Positions 52,980 through 64,000 of a DNA stretch of 64,000 nucleotides are shown piece by piece. Both the position numbers and the translations under genes were made by a program. The stretch's first letter is position 1; every line of letters begins with the position of its first letter. The stretch comes from Akebia trifoliata (lineage: Eukaryota > Streptophyta > Magnoliopsida > Ranunculales > Lardizabalaceae): contig CM030715.1 in NCBI GenBank assembly GCA_017979445.1, positions 14,885,602-14,949,601 on the forward strand, written 5' to 3'. The notes under the pieces are model-generated. The model had not been told where the DNA came from. It saw nothing but the letters and a program-made list of their open reading frames with translations, and made no database searches.

Positions 52980-53430
52980 GGTTCATGGACGCAGTTCGGG
53001 TTGAAATTGGATTGTGAACCCGGTTCGAGTGGATATGGGTCGTGGACCCAATTTGAATGGATATAGGTCGTGGACCCAAAATGAAATGGATATGGGTCGT
53101 GGACCCAGTTGAAGTTGATATGGGTTGCGGACCCAGTTGAAGTGGATATGGGTCGTGGACCCATTTTAGAGTGGATATGGGTCGTGAACCCATTTTGAAG
53201 TAGATATAGATCGTGGACCCAGTTTGAATGGATATGGGTCGCAGACCCAGTTGAAGTGGATATGGATCGTGGACCCAATTGAAATGGATATGGTCGTGGA
53301 CCCATTTTAGAGCAGATATGGGTCGTGGACCCAGTTTGAAATGGATATGGGTCATGGACCCATTTTAAAGTGGATATGCGTCGTGGACCCAATCTGAACG
53401 GATATGGGTTGTGGACTCGATTCGAGTTAA
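52980..53430. repeat. Minisatellite 2, about 14 units of 29-31 bp
   Basis: Units of the type gtggacccagttgaagtgg + atatgggtc with small length changes. The 192-codon - strand frame across it (runs of HDPYPF and THIHS) arises only because the repeat lacks stops in that direction; unit length is not a multiple of three and nothing else supports a protein. Confidence 0.95.
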
Positions 53431-54530
53431 CATTCTGTAATGGATGATAATAGACTTGATTGTGATCGATAGTGCGCCACATTGGGTCTCGATAGAGAAT
53501 AGGTGGACTCAATTTGGATCATAAATTGACACTTAGGAGAGTCGAAATCTTATTTAAAATGATAACGAGTAGTAGACCCTGAACTCAATTACAAAAATGA
53601 CCCATTTAAGCATTTTGAGGCCTTAAAATTAAAAAAAAAAACTCTAGAATAAAAGTTGTCAAGACTGATATCAAGAACGGAATGGGTAAATTTTTTTTAT
53701 TCCGTATTTCAAGTACGGATAAGGGTATTTTATACCTATATGTGCCTCAAACACATATCAGTATGATTTTTTGGCTAAATTTTTTATTTTTATTTTTTTA
53801 TAAAATTAGTTAGTCCAAAGTTGAGGGACATTGCCTCTGGTTTTTGGCTTAGACCAATAAAAAAAAAAAATTTTATTTTTTTATTTTTTGATCATATGCA
53901 TGACTAAAAAAATTGGATTTTCCCCTCTTACCTAGGAGAATAAATAAAGAAAAAGAAATACCTAAGCCTATACAATTCGCCTTTGTGGGCTTACAACTTG
54001 GGCTTCGAGGCCCGATAGCAACTAAATAAATACAACTTTGCTTTGGGGGTCGGTGTGAACTTGAGAACTCGTGTCCTAGCTCATCTAATCGGGCATATGC
54101 ATGTGGCTAATGGGTGACTTTACAGTTACCCGATCTTCAAACCTCGATGCATACCGAAGTACACATGTCGTTGGTTGGTGATCGGATTTGATATGTTCAT
54201 CCCCAACACTTGAAATAACGATCTCAAGCCGTAGAACTACTAAGCATCGGGGTAAGGTATATTGATGGTGGGGTAGCTTGTGCAATAGGCTATGCTTGCA
54301 AGTGCTTGTGCATTTTTTTTTATTTCATTTTTTTTCATCGACCCCCTTACAAGCATGTAATGAATAAAAGTAAGTAAACAAATATTACATGTAATGCGAA
54401 AAATAAAACAACATAAACAAACAAACACAGCAAACAACGTTAGCTTGCAAATAAACACATTTTGTATATTTTTTTCTCAAAACGGCCGAGTTGACACAAG
54501 GGTAGAACCTAGTTTCCTAGTAAAATTGCC
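53431..54530. other. Leader next to the LTR of the Tat element
   Basis: No domain. On the - strand tggcaattttactaggaaac at about 54531-54512 is a decayed form of the tggcgactctgctggggac motif found just inside Tat/Ogre LTRs, marking the primer-binding region. Confidence 0.55.
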
Positions 54531-54531
54531 A

Positions 54532-56835
54532 GCAGTAAATGCGTGGTTTTCGATTACGAGTACCACATCTACTAAGATTTGGAGTCGCCACTATTCATTT
54601 TGTAAGAGTGTGTGAATGGTCACCTGATGTATGTTTTCAAAATAATGTCATTTTTTGATGTTTAATAGCTCTCATTGGATAAGACGCCAATCTAACCTAG
54701 AGATCGGGGTAAGGGGCTCGATTGGAAATAAGGGAAGGTGTTAGGCACCCTTTTCTCCCCGCCAAGTGGCGGTAATCTCAACTCAACTTGGTCACTTTTT
54801 AAAGTAAACATAAGTGAAATAAAAGTGCCACGTGTCGTTACTTGGACCTTAAGTAGGGATTCAATGTTGGCTTAAACTATTGGGAACATCTCATCGAAAG
54901 AGATGACCCATATAGAAGCTTAGCCTTTACATGACATATTTTTGAAAAGTGTTGGCTAATGGATAGGGGTTCATTCTCATGGATTGAGAAGGATCCAAAT
55001 TTCAATTGCCTCAAAATAATTTAGGGATTAAAACCGGTTTTATTTTAAAAGGGATTACAACCCCTATATTTTCAATGAAACCGAAGTCCGATTTACAGGA
55101 GGTAGGGGAGGGGGAGGATTACATCCTAAGTCCTTCTAAAATAAAAATTAAAGATAAGAAAAGGATAGTAGAAGAGGGATATGGAGAAGGTAGAGAGAGA
55201 GGGGGGTATTGATCTTTTATCCCACCTTGAAGCTTCAAAGTTTGGGCTTCTTTCCTTCTTCTTCTTCTTCTAAATCTTCTTGAGTCCTTAGTAGAGTATG
55301 AAAGTATGTATTTTTTTAGAAGATTAACGTGAGGGTAGGAGAATGAAGTAGAAGTTATTGAGAGATGATTTTTTAGTATGAAACTTGGGATGGGGGTTTG
55401 ATTTGGGAGATGAGGGGGGTATTTGTAGGTGTTGTGAGGATACTTTAGGGATATAATGGGGTGAAGTATTGGGAGAGTAGAGAATGGCATAGGTTTTGAA
55501 GGTGAGGGTATGAAATTTAAAGTAAAAAAGGAAGGTAATTATGTAATAAGGTTAAATGGATAGTATTTAGATCCAAATGGTTTGGATCTTACCTAATCTA
55601 TTTGGGTTGAGTGTTTGGTGTGATGAGATAATGTGTTTAGTGAGATGAGATGATATGTTTGGTTTAAGAGAATGGGAGTGTAAGAGAGTGATGTGTTGAT
55701 GGAGTGTTAGGTTGGTGGAAAGGGTGAGGTGTTTAGAGTAGGAGAATGGGTTGTGTAAGGGGTAGGTTGGTTGGGGTTTAGGAGGGTTAAGGAGATGATG
55801 ACATGTTAAAAGAAAGAGGGAGATAAGGTGATTTAGATGGATTGATTGGTAAGAAAGAGTATTAGATTGGAGATGAGAGGTGTGGGCTTGGTTTGTAAAA
55901 ATGATTTTGTAAGAAATGATGAGGAGAGGTATGGGTTGTGATGTGAGTTGGTGGAATGTTTAGAGAAAGGTGATGGGTTGTGATGTGGTTGGTTGGTTGG
56001 TTGTGTTAAAGAAGGGTGAGGTGGGTAGATTAGGGAAGGGTATGGGTTGAGATGATTTTTGGAGAGAAATGATGTGGTTAAATGGATTGTTAGATAAAGG
56101 TGATGGATGTAGGTAGTTAGATGAGGGAAGTGAGATGGGGTGATGACATGTGTCACCTTTGATGATCAAAAGGTGATTAGTTGATGTGGATAATGGTTAA
56201 TGGGTTATGGGTTATGGGTTATGGATTGGATGTAAATTTGATATGGACTTGGGCTTTGGATGTTGGGCTTAGGTTTTACGAATGGTTTTGAATTATTGGA
56301 ATAGGTTAGGGTCATTTTGGAATGGATTTTTGAGGGTGGGTATGTTTTAAGGTTTTAGGTGGTGTGGGATTGGATTTAGGTTAGGGGATAAGGTGAGAAA
56401 TTAATTTTGGAGAGCTGAGGTTTCGTGGGTTTTAAGTGGGCTTGGGGTAATTCAATTTTGAGAGTGGAATGGTGAAAGGTAGGTAAGATGGGGGGTCCCA
56501 AGTTTCATTTGGGGGATCCCTTAAAATTTTAGAGGGTTTTAAAGACCTTAAATTGATGAAAGTGCCACGTGTTGACGAATTGGGCATTTTAGGCACTTTG
56601 GCAAGTTTTATTAGAAATCTAGTATTTTTGGCTTTGGGAGCGGAGCGGTGAAGGTGTACACCAAATTTTTTGGGTGGGCCCATTAGGCCTTAAGGGGGTC
56701 TTATGATCCTCCAAATTGATCAAAATGTCGCATTTCATTGATTTGGACTTGTGAGGCCCGTTGGCAAATTTTTTTGAAAAATCGGTATTTTTGGGCCCTT
56801 TCTAGTGGGGGCCTATTCAAATTGGGGTGTCTACT
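54532..56835 (-). repeat. 5' LTR of the Tat element, about 2.3 kb
   Basis: On the - strand it starts agtagacaccccaattt (family tgtagacaccccaattt) at 56835 and ends near the decayed tggcaatttt motif, with gtggcgactccaaatcttag about 60 bp before. 55430-56440 is almost free of C on the + strand (see findings). Confidence 0.72.
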
Positions 56836-57345
56836 GGATTTACTTCAAGGTTTTATCCAACTGTAATGGATCAAAGCTTTATTTGAATCTTTACACCTTA
56901 TATGCTTAAATTAGATATTTGGTGGTAGGGACTTCACACATTAATGAGTAAAGGAATCCTAACTACAATCTTTTCTCAAAAGCTTCATACCATATCTTCC
57001 AATTCAAGGAGCTCACACCAAGCCCATGTGGTTGAGTACAAAGAAGGATAAACTCTAATACAATTTCATGTGCTAATCCTAAGTACTCTAATCACTAGTA
57101 GATGTTTTATCTTTTGTTACTTAGTATAATTTTCTCTTCTGTTACTTTAAATTCTACCAACATTTTATTTTCCATTTTTTTCATAAAGACACAAAATCAG
57201 GTTTGAACTATAGCTTAGATTAACTTCAATTCATGCTAACTTGGTAACATCCCCTCTTTTGTTTTGGGTTTGATCCCTTATTTGCCCACAAGTTAAGGAG
57301 AGTATAAAATATAATTTTTGATGAGATGACAATGACATTAAAATT
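56836..57345 (+). repeat. Probable LTR remnant of the Athila-like element
   Basis: Sequence between the Tat LTR and the primer-binding site tggcgccgctactga at about 57349. It should be the end of the Athila-like LTR, its left part having been lost or displaced by the Tat insertion. Confidence 0.5.
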
Positions 57346-58430
57346 TTTGGCGCCGCTACTGAGAAAATGTGTAGTTGCTCTAAGTTGGTTCAAGTTAATT
57401 TATTTCATTTCTATTTTGTTTTCTATCGGCCCAAATATTTTTCAGAAAATCAAAAAAATCAGTCTTCATTGCAATCAAGGAAACAAACTAAGATTTATGT
57501 GAAAATTTCAAGTACAAATCCCTAGGTTTCAACGTGACGTAATGTTACTGTTCACTATGCTACATTGATTTTGGAAAGTTGAATCTTCAATTTTTGACAC
57601 TGTTCTTATTTCTTTTTCTAGATCGTAGTGTTATGTTAAGTTTTTATTTTGTTCAGTTTTGATACTTTGTTTCTTTTGTAGGTTGGAGAATTTATGGACA
57701 AAAAGATCAAGTTCAATTCATCCAAAATTCATTCCATCATGCTCAACTTTTTCTTATTTTGATTAGATTTCTTTTCTGTTTTAGATCTATTTGTATTAGG
57801 AACGTTGTAAAACTTTCATTAATTCATTAATTATCCAAGAAGGCTTGGATTGTAATAGATTAGGGAAGGACGACGGTTAGACGATACTGTCACAGCTCAT
57901 TAGGTTCGCACACCAAAATTGGAGTTGGTACCTTAAGTTGACTCAATCCATCTTCACCCTATCTAGCACGGGAGGTAAATTCGAAACACCCATGCCTCTC
58001 ATTGCTAGTGGGTTACTATTTGTCTTTGTTTGTTATTTTTCACTTTGTACATACTTGTATTAGTTAATTATGTTTAGTAAAAAGCACTCGTCATTTAGGG
58101 GGGTATCATGAGGTAAGGATTGGAGATCATTACCAATTCCTTGCTCTAATTAGGAGAATCGGTTCAATGGTCATTGAGTCAAACTAATTAAAATCAATTA
58201 GACTTGATTATAGGGCCCACAAGCTCAATAAAAGAAAAATGTTTCAAGTTGTGTCGATTGCTCTTCTTGATCATATTTGGCACTAGTAAAGGGATAGACT
58301 CAGTCTATTTGAGAAAAGAAGGTGATTTAAACAATGCAACTCAATTTGAAATTAGGGCAGTCACCATAAGTATGCTTCTAAATTTCATGGTTTAGAACGT
58401 GAACAATCGTACACCTACCTCAATTGATTC
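57346..58430 (+). other. Primer-binding site and leader of the Athila-like element
   Basis: ttttggcgccgctactgaga is a decayed form of the tttggcgccgttgccgggga primer-binding site of Athila and related elements. The following kilobase has no domain that I recognise. Confidence 0.7.
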
Positions 58431-59830
58431 TTGATCATATGTCAAACCTTTAGAAATCAGAATTTAGATAAAGAGAGTGTTAAACTCATGCTATTTTCAT
58501 TATCCTTGGAAGATTACGCAGCTACGTGGTTGAATTCCCTAGTTCCCAATTCCATAAATTCATGAGATGTTCTACCCAAGAAATTTATGGCTAAATTTTA
58601 CCCAATGGCCAAAAAAAAAAAAATGAAGGACGCAATTAGGAATTTTAGAGGGTGTCCAGATGAAGAATTTTTCCAAACTGGAGAAAGATTCAATGATTTG
58701 TTAGTCAAATATCCATACCATGACATTGACAAAACATAGTAGGTGCAATAATTCTATTAAAGATTAACAATGACTCAAACTCCTAATAGAGCGTACGATT
58801 TTCTAGTTGAGTTAGCTGAGAGTGCTCAAAATTAGAGTTCTAATAATAGAGAGTTTGATAGAGAAGATTCTATTAAGAAGCCAAGAATGTAATAAAATGA
58901 AGGTAGACTCTGATATCAAAAATGTTATGTCCAATCTAATGAGTGGTATGCATAGTCTTACAAAGTAGGTAGATATTTTCAGCATATCAACATCTAACTC
59001 TCACTATAATTCTCGTTTAGTTTCACAAGTTTCAATCAAGTAAACTTCTTTATGTCTCTTGTGTGATGGCAATGACCATTCGGTTGAATGTTGTCTTAAC
59101 CTGTCATATGTTAAGGCTAAACAAGCCAATGTTGTTAATGGTTATACTGCTTTTAGGAAACCCATTCAAAATTCTTATAGCCAAACGTATCATCCAAATA
59201 ATAGGTTCCATCCAAATTTTTTGTACAAATGAAATGAACCTATTCAATGTAATGGTCAGTCAGGTTACAATATGAGCTATCCTAAACAAGCCAGTCCTTC
59301 TATGAATAAAGCCATTATTCCACAGTCTCGTATCAATCACAACAATCTATGGAATGTAGAGCCATAATTCCAGATACCATACTCAATCACAATTCATCTG
59401 GCCAACAAAAATCATCTTTAGAATTTATGATGGTAGAGTTGATGAAGCATCAACAATAGCTCGTCCAAACTCAATAGTAGACCAAGCAAAACCAAACTCA
59501 GATTAATCAAGTTACTACTCAGTCCATAGTTAAGATTTAAGTTCAGTTGGGTCTGCTATCTTTTTCCCTTGGAGGAAAAGAGAAAGGGCAATTCCCTAGT
59601 CAAATTATTCTTAACCCTCGATGTCAACTTACGATTCCCAATGGATTGAAAGGACAATACGAGTTAGGAAACCATTCAGGAAATCAACAAGATTCTATAC
59701 AAGCTATCCACATCTTAAGATCAGGAAATAAGTTGGACAACAAGGTCCAATCTATTGACAAGGCAGATGATGTCTCAAAGAATGACAAAGTTCAAGTAAA
59801 AGAAATTGTAGAATCTCCTAATGAGAAATA
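58431..59830 (+). pseudogene. gag of the Athila-like element
   Basis: In broken frames: LEDYAATWLNSLVPNSI, KKFMAKFYPMAKK, DEEFFQTGERFNDLLVKYPY, then a zinc-knuckle remnant CDGNDHSVECC near 59060, matching the Athila gag order (L...A..WL.SL, ...F....FP..K, E...E....F..L...CPHH). 59240-59830 is the Gln/Ser-rich gag end. Confidence 0.82.
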
Positions 59831-60480
59831 GAAAGATTTTGAGAAATTTCCCATCATTCCACCAATTCTTAAAGCTCCATTTTCCCATCATCTTAGATAC
59901 AATAAGAAGAGTAAACAATTCAAGGGTATCTTCAAAGTTTTTCAAAATGTGCACATCAATATTCCATTCTTAAATGCCACTAAGCAAATACCTCCTTATG
60001 CGAAATTTCTGAAAGATTTGACCACAGCTAAGAGGATAACATCGTTTCCTCGGGAAGCCATCATGGTAGCCCAAGCTTCGTCTCTCATTCAGTTAACGGT
60101 TGCACCGAAATTTAAAGACCCGAAATGTTTGATAATTTTCATTCATATTGGAGATCAAGTGGTTAAAAAATATCTCTTAAATTTATGGGCAAGTATGAAT
60201 CTTTAACTTTACTTGATTTATAAACAATTAAGTTTAGGGGTTTTGAAACCCATCGATATCACGTTGAGCTTAATGATAGGTCCATTAAGGTTCCCAAATG
60301 TATAATTGAAGATGTGATAGTGAAATTCAAGGATTTCTATTTACCAATAGAAGTTGTTGTCTTAGACACAAAGCTAGTGATCAATTCACATAGTCATGTT
60401 CCTATAATCTTAGGACATCTATTTTTAGCAACTTCTGGCGTAGTCGTTTGTTGTAGAAATTAGATTCTGATTTTAGCATT
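59831..60480 (+). pseudogene. Protease region of the Athila-like element
   Basis: VHINIPFLNATKQIPPYAKF + LKDL, then FIHIGDQVVKKYLLNLWASM where the family has DLGAS (the catalytic Asp-Leu-Gly lost), then LSLGVLKPIDITL and ...VVLDTKLV...ILGHLFLATSG. Clear Athila-type retropepsin, inactive. Confidence 0.85.
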
Positions 60481-61255
60481 TGGGAATATGAAAGTCAAAT
60501 TGAACATCTTTTACAATTACCAAGGAATTGATATAGATGATGATGTGGAGGAAGTAAACATGTTAGATACGCTAATCAATCAAACATGTCAAGATTTAGG
60601 GTATTCTAATCCCCTAGAAAAATGTTTGACCCATTTTGATCAAGATTTTGACATTGAAGAGTCCATAAGTGAAGTCAATGCTTTGCTTGAATTTGTTCCT
60701 TATTTAGACTCTACGCGTTAGCACACAAAAATAAAAAATCTTCCTATTTGTACTTCTACTCTCATTCCTTCCCAAATCGAGCCTCCCACATTAGAACTCA
60801 AAGTACTTTTAGAAACTTTAAGATATGCATTTCTTGGTAAAAATCAAACTTTTCCTATGTTAATTTCTTCACCTTAGTGTAATCTAGGAGGAAAAGTTAA
60901 AAATTTTAAGAAAACATCAAGAAGCTATTGGTTTGACCATAACTGACATTAAAGAAATTAGTCCATCTATGGTAATGCACCACATTCTTCTAGAGGATTT
61001 CACGAAGTCTTCTTTAAAATCTCAGAGACAGCTAAATCCTATTGTGAAGGATGTAGTCCGGAGTGAAGTCATGAAATTATTAGATGCATATATCATTTAC
61101 CCCATTTTCGATAGTCATTGGGTGAGTCTCATCAGGTTGTTCTTAAGAAGTCTAGTATCACTATGGTAGTGAACCAAGACAACGGCTTAATTCCTACTCA
61201 AGTCTAAATCAGATGGAGAATGTATCGATTATAGGAAACTCAACTCAATGACTCC
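60481..61255 (+). pseudogene. Linker and start of RT, Athila-like element, cut off
   Basis: HQEAIGLTITDIKEISPSMV, ILLEDFTKSSLKSQRQLNPI and EVMKLLDAYIIYPIFDSHWV are the start of Athila reverse transcriptase, followed by frameshifted DNGLIPTQ and YRKLNSMT. It ends at 61255 where a new LTR begins, so the catalytic part is absent. Confidence 0.87.
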
Positions 61256-62075
61256 TATAGGCATCAAAATTTAAATGGGCCCCTGTAACCTTCTAAATTA
61301 ACAAAAAACCCACCAAATCAAAATTGGGCCCACAAATCTAAATTGGGGGTCTGTTAATCGGGATAGGCCTCATACGATTTGGGTGTGGGTTTTCGTAGAT
61401 AAAACCCATGATCTAACAAAAATCAAGTGATCCACACATTAAATATTGGGCCCTACATCCAAATAAATAAGTTTGACTCAATAATAATCCATAAAATCCT
61501 TAAAATTGGATTTGGACAAATTTAGCCTTTTAAACAAATCAATTAAACCTCTTTAAGTTAGGGTATAATTGAAAAGCTAAATTACCTTTAAGACTATAAA
61601 TACAAGAGCCTTTCTCATTGGGAGGGGATCTGTATCACTTTCTCTTAGAAGACAGAAGCTCTCCCTCTAGAGAAGAAGAAGCTTTCAAGCCCTCCTCTAG
61701 AGAAGCAAAATAAGGTTCTTCAGAGATCCGGACTCCGACTAAAGAGAAGATCAAGCATAAAGCCCTTCTTCGGAAGCCAAGAAAATATTCTCAATCGATA
61801 AAGCATGAGCTCGGAGAGAAGAAGATCTATAGAAGCCTCTACAGAAGATCAATCACAAAGCAAAGACATCGTCAAAGCATCCTTCTTAGCCGATAAAGCG
61901 TGAAGCTCGGAGAGAAGAAAAGTTACATATGTCCCCATCATCTTTTTGTATTTGATTGTTAATAAGAAGAAACATTGGAATCTGTATCTACTTTTCATCA
62001 AAAATAATAAAATCATTTGCGATTATATTTCACGAATCTCGAGGTAGATCCGTTGAAATTTATTGTCGACAAATT
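61256..62075 (+). repeat. 5' LTR of the rightmost Ty3/gypsy element
   Basis: Begins tataggcatcaaaatttaaa (probably from tgtaggcatc) at the break in the Athila RT and ends near attgtcgacaa, just before a primer-binding-like ttctggcacgcccggtggga. TATA box at about 61592 (aagactataaatacaagagc). About 820 bp; the second LTR is outside the window. Confidence 0.75.
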
Positions 62076-62148
62076 TCTGGCACGCCCGGTGGGACCATCT
62101 CAACCTCTTATCTTTCAATCAATTGCAAGAACATCAACTAAAGCATCG

Positions 62149-63285
62149 ATGGCATCTCGCAATGTCAACGCTATCGCATCTGCCGCTATTGAGAAAGATA
62201 AGAAAATCCTTTCTTCCAATCTTGAATCTACTCAGGTTATTAGTCGCGATCATCATGTGACACGAATAATGACAAAGACTGGTGGATCCAAGCTAGTGGA
62301 GCCTCTCCAGCATCACTCCAAGAAACGTGCCACAAAAATGACACTTACCACGAAGGAATCGTGGGCGGAAGTGGTAGAAGACGACTCGTCAGATTCTGGA
62401 TTTGATTCAAAGTCAAGCGAGGGATCGTCTAGATCTTTATCGATCACTTCTCCGTCACAAACTCACACATCCAGCAGAGTAGTGATGACAGCTGGAGCGC
62501 TAATGATGGAGGAACAAGTTGCTTTGAGGGCAGACACCATCAATAAGTTAACAAAAGTAATGGAAGATAAAGATATCCAAATTGCAACTCTCGTCAGCCG
62601 TTTGGATCAGAAAGACAAAGAGAATGAATCGAGTGCTGGACCCTCACATCCTCCAAGATTCACCCCTAAAGCATACGCGGCTCCGCACGAAAAAGAACAA
62701 CGAACAGACTATTCTGGTTCACGAAAAACTACTCGAGATCCACCACAGGGGTCTATTGCTTCGCTTTCTGTTCAACAACTGCAAGCAATGATTACTGACA
62801 CCATTCGTGCTCAGTATGTGGGCATGCCACAGTCCTCATTGGTCTACTTCAAACCCTACACTCAACGTATCGAACAAATGCGTCTTCCGACAAGATATCA
62901 ACCATCAAAATTCCAACAGTTCGAAGAAAAAGACGATCCAAAGCAGCATATTGCCCACTTCATCGAAACATGCAACAACGCCGGTACATTCGATGATTTC
63001 ATGGTGAAACAATTCGTTCGTTCCCTCCATGGCAATGCATTCGATTGGTACACTGACTTGGAACCCAACTCAATAGACAGTTGGGATCAACTTGAAAAAG
63101 TGTTCCTTGGCCGCTTCTACAGCACTAGAAGAACAGTGAGTATGGTGGAACTCACCGCCATTAAACAAAGAAAGGATGAACCGATTATCGAATACATCGA
63201 ACGATGGAGAAATCTTTTCCTCAACTGCATGGATCGACTCTCTCAATCTTCTACTATCGAAATGTGTGTTCAAGGGATGCACTAG
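62149..63285 (+). CDS. gag of the rightmost Ty3/gypsy element (continues degraded to the right)
   Basis: ATG at 62149 (MASRNVNAIASAAIEKDKKI); the frame is open further upstream into the LTR end but that lies before the primer-binding site. 378 codons: a Ser-rich N-terminal part, a short coiled-coil-like stretch (VALRADTINKLTKVMEDKDI), a basic/Pro linker, and the retrotransposon gag domain, YTQRIEQMRLPTRYQPSKF, DDPKQHIAHFIETCNNAG, VKQFVRSLHGNAFDWYTDLE, FLGRFYSTRRTVSMVEL. It stops after CVQGMH; the next codons still read gag (ILKGIKPHTFEEQATRAHDM). Confidence 0.9.
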   Translation: MASRNVNAIASAAIEKDKKILSSNLESTQVISRDHHVTRIMTKTGGSKLVEPLQHHSKKRATKMTLTTKESWAEVVEDDSSDSGFDSKSSEGSSRSLSITSPSQTHTSSRVVMTAGALMMEEQVALRADTINKLTKVMEDKDIQIATLVSRLDQKDKENESSAGPSHPPRFTPKAYAAPHEKEQRTDYSGSRKTTRDPPQGSIASLSVQQLQAMITDTIRAQYVGMPQSSLVYFKPYTQRIEQMRLPTRYQPSKFQQFEEKDDPKQHIAHFIETCNNAGTFDDFMVKQFVRSLHGNAFDWYTDLEPNSIDSWDQLEKVFLGRFYSTRRTVSMVELTAIKQRKDEPIIEYIERWRNLFLNCMDRLSQSSTIEMCVQGMH

Positions 63286-64000
63286 CAACTCCTTTACATC
63301 TTGAAAGGAATTAAACCACATACTTTCGAAGAGCAAGCCACTCGAGCCCATGACATGGAATAGAGTATAGTTGTGCATCAGACTCCACGACCAAGCGAGT
63401 CTCGAAGACAGGAAAAGAAGGATGGCAAGTCCTTCAAAATTAAAGAAGTCTTGTCTACCACCACCAGCAAACCTGTCAAGATCACAGGTAAAATAAAAAA
63501 AGATCAGCCACGAGCTGATTCAACACAAGAAAAAGGAAAAGTTTGGAAAACTCTCAAATAGCTGGAGGCAAAAAAGTACCCTTTTCCTGATGCTGACATC
63601 TTGGGCACGTTCGAAGAGTTGCTAAAATTAAAGTTCATTGAACTTCTAGTACCCAAACGACCCGAGGAAGCAAGTTGCGACAATGATCCAAAATATTATC
63701 TCTATCATAGGGTGATTAGTCACCCGATTGAAAAATACTTCGTCTTCAAAGAGAAGATTATGGATTTGGCACGACAAGGAAAAATTGAACTTGATTGTGT
63801 TGAAAATATTGCCACTTCCAACATGACCTTTGTCACTTTTGGATCTTTTGATCCAATACTCTTGGCAAGTCAGTATGCTACGTAGACTCTATCTCCTCAA
63901 TCACCAAAGTTTTACCTAAATCATCACAACTCATATCTGTACATTCTGATGTTGAAAAAACCCATCCCACGCTAGGGGACAAGGCCAAATCAAAGAAAAA
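63286..64000 (+). pseudogene. gag C-terminal part / protease approach, partial at window end
   Basis: Continues in the same or nearby frames with single stops at 63283-63285, 63361-63363, 63559-63561 and 63883-63885: THEEQ-like gag end, a Lys-rich linker (KKDQPRADSTQEKGKVWKTL), then LEAKKYPFPDADILGTFEEL and KYYLYHRVISHPIEKYFVFK, the conserved gag segment before the protease in this lineage (family: CKYHRV.SHP...CF.LK). Remaining pol lies right of the window. Confidence 0.8.

Larger units (their letters stand above)
47003..56835 (-). mobile_element. Tat-lineage Ty3/gypsy element, 3' truncated, antisense
   Basis: Read right to left: a 2.3 kb LTR, primer-binding region, two minisatellites, gag, a protease-region remnant, RT, a first and a second RNase H, and the integrase zinc finger, where it is cut at about 47003. 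Two RNase H domains in this order mark the Tat/Athila branch of Ty3/gypsy. Frameshifts in every domain. Confidence 0.85.

Noticed and set aside
52934..53512. 192-codon - strand frame with repetitive HDPYPF/THIHS text
   Set aside because: It is a translation of the 29-31 bp minisatellite; unit length is not a multiple of three, the repeat is equally open in other frames, and there is no gene context.
55119..56169. Several Pro/His/Ser-rich - strand frames
   Set aside because: They lie in the C-poor stretch of the Tat LTR, where base skew removes stop codons; no similarity to any protein.

Overview
The window is nuclear DNA of a flowering plant with a transposon-rich genome. I cannot name the species. 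The evidence is GT-AG spliced exons of a plastid isoprenoid gene, L1-type LINEs, plant Ty1/copia and Ty3/gypsy lineages, MITEs, (TC)n(TA)n microsatellites and minisatellites. There is no bacterial gene, rRNA, tRNA or CRISPR array.

The only host gene I recognise is the 3' part of a 1-deoxy-D-xylulose-5-phosphate synthase (DXS, class II type) on the + strand. Its last three exons are 2411-2689, 3217-3501 and 39920-40069. All are open, in phase 0 and bordered by GT/AG. The first intron between them is 527 bp and holds one hAT-type MITE. The second is 36,418 bp (3502-39919) and is filled with nested transposons. Upstream exons lie left of the window; the stretch 1-2410 is intron with an antisense Ty3/gypsy pol remnant.

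Contents of the giant intron, left to right: (i) 4166-8107, a decayed Ty3/gypsy element with both LTRs; (ii) 9248-15508, a second Ty3/gypsy element whose 3' part is inverted, together with the 5' part of an L1 LINE; (iii) the rest of that LINE, at 15650-15963, 30085-32341 and 38885-39172 (poly-A), interrupted by two copia elements of one family, A (15969-30084) and C (32347-38884); (iv) inside A, a nearly intact sister copia B (16915-22515), a 1.6 kb solo LTR (23132-24751) and a 1.6 kb terminal-inverted-repeat element (25113-26698); (v) inside that last element and inside the 3' LTR of C, a family of palindromic 'double-hairpin' MITEs. Five of the complete or partial units in C's LTR sit in one (TA)n tract. 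Target-site duplications (GGTAA for A, GCTGT/GCTAT for C, CCTTA and CATAT around the inversion, TACATTGTT for one hairpin unit) allow much of the insertion order to be read.

Downstream of DXS (40070-64000) I see no host gene. The region holds LTR-like blocks (41288-47000), a Tat-lineage Ty3/gypsy element on the - strand (about 47003-56835) with two RNase H regions, two minisatellites and a 2.3 kb LTR, an Athila-like Ty3/gypsy remnant on the + strand (56836-61255), and the 5' end of another Ty3/gypsy element with a long gag frame that runs off the right edge (61256-64000).

The most unusual material is the double-hairpin MITE family, the intron inversion that can be proved from split target-site duplications, and the survival of an apparently spliceable enzyme gene across a 36 kb intron.
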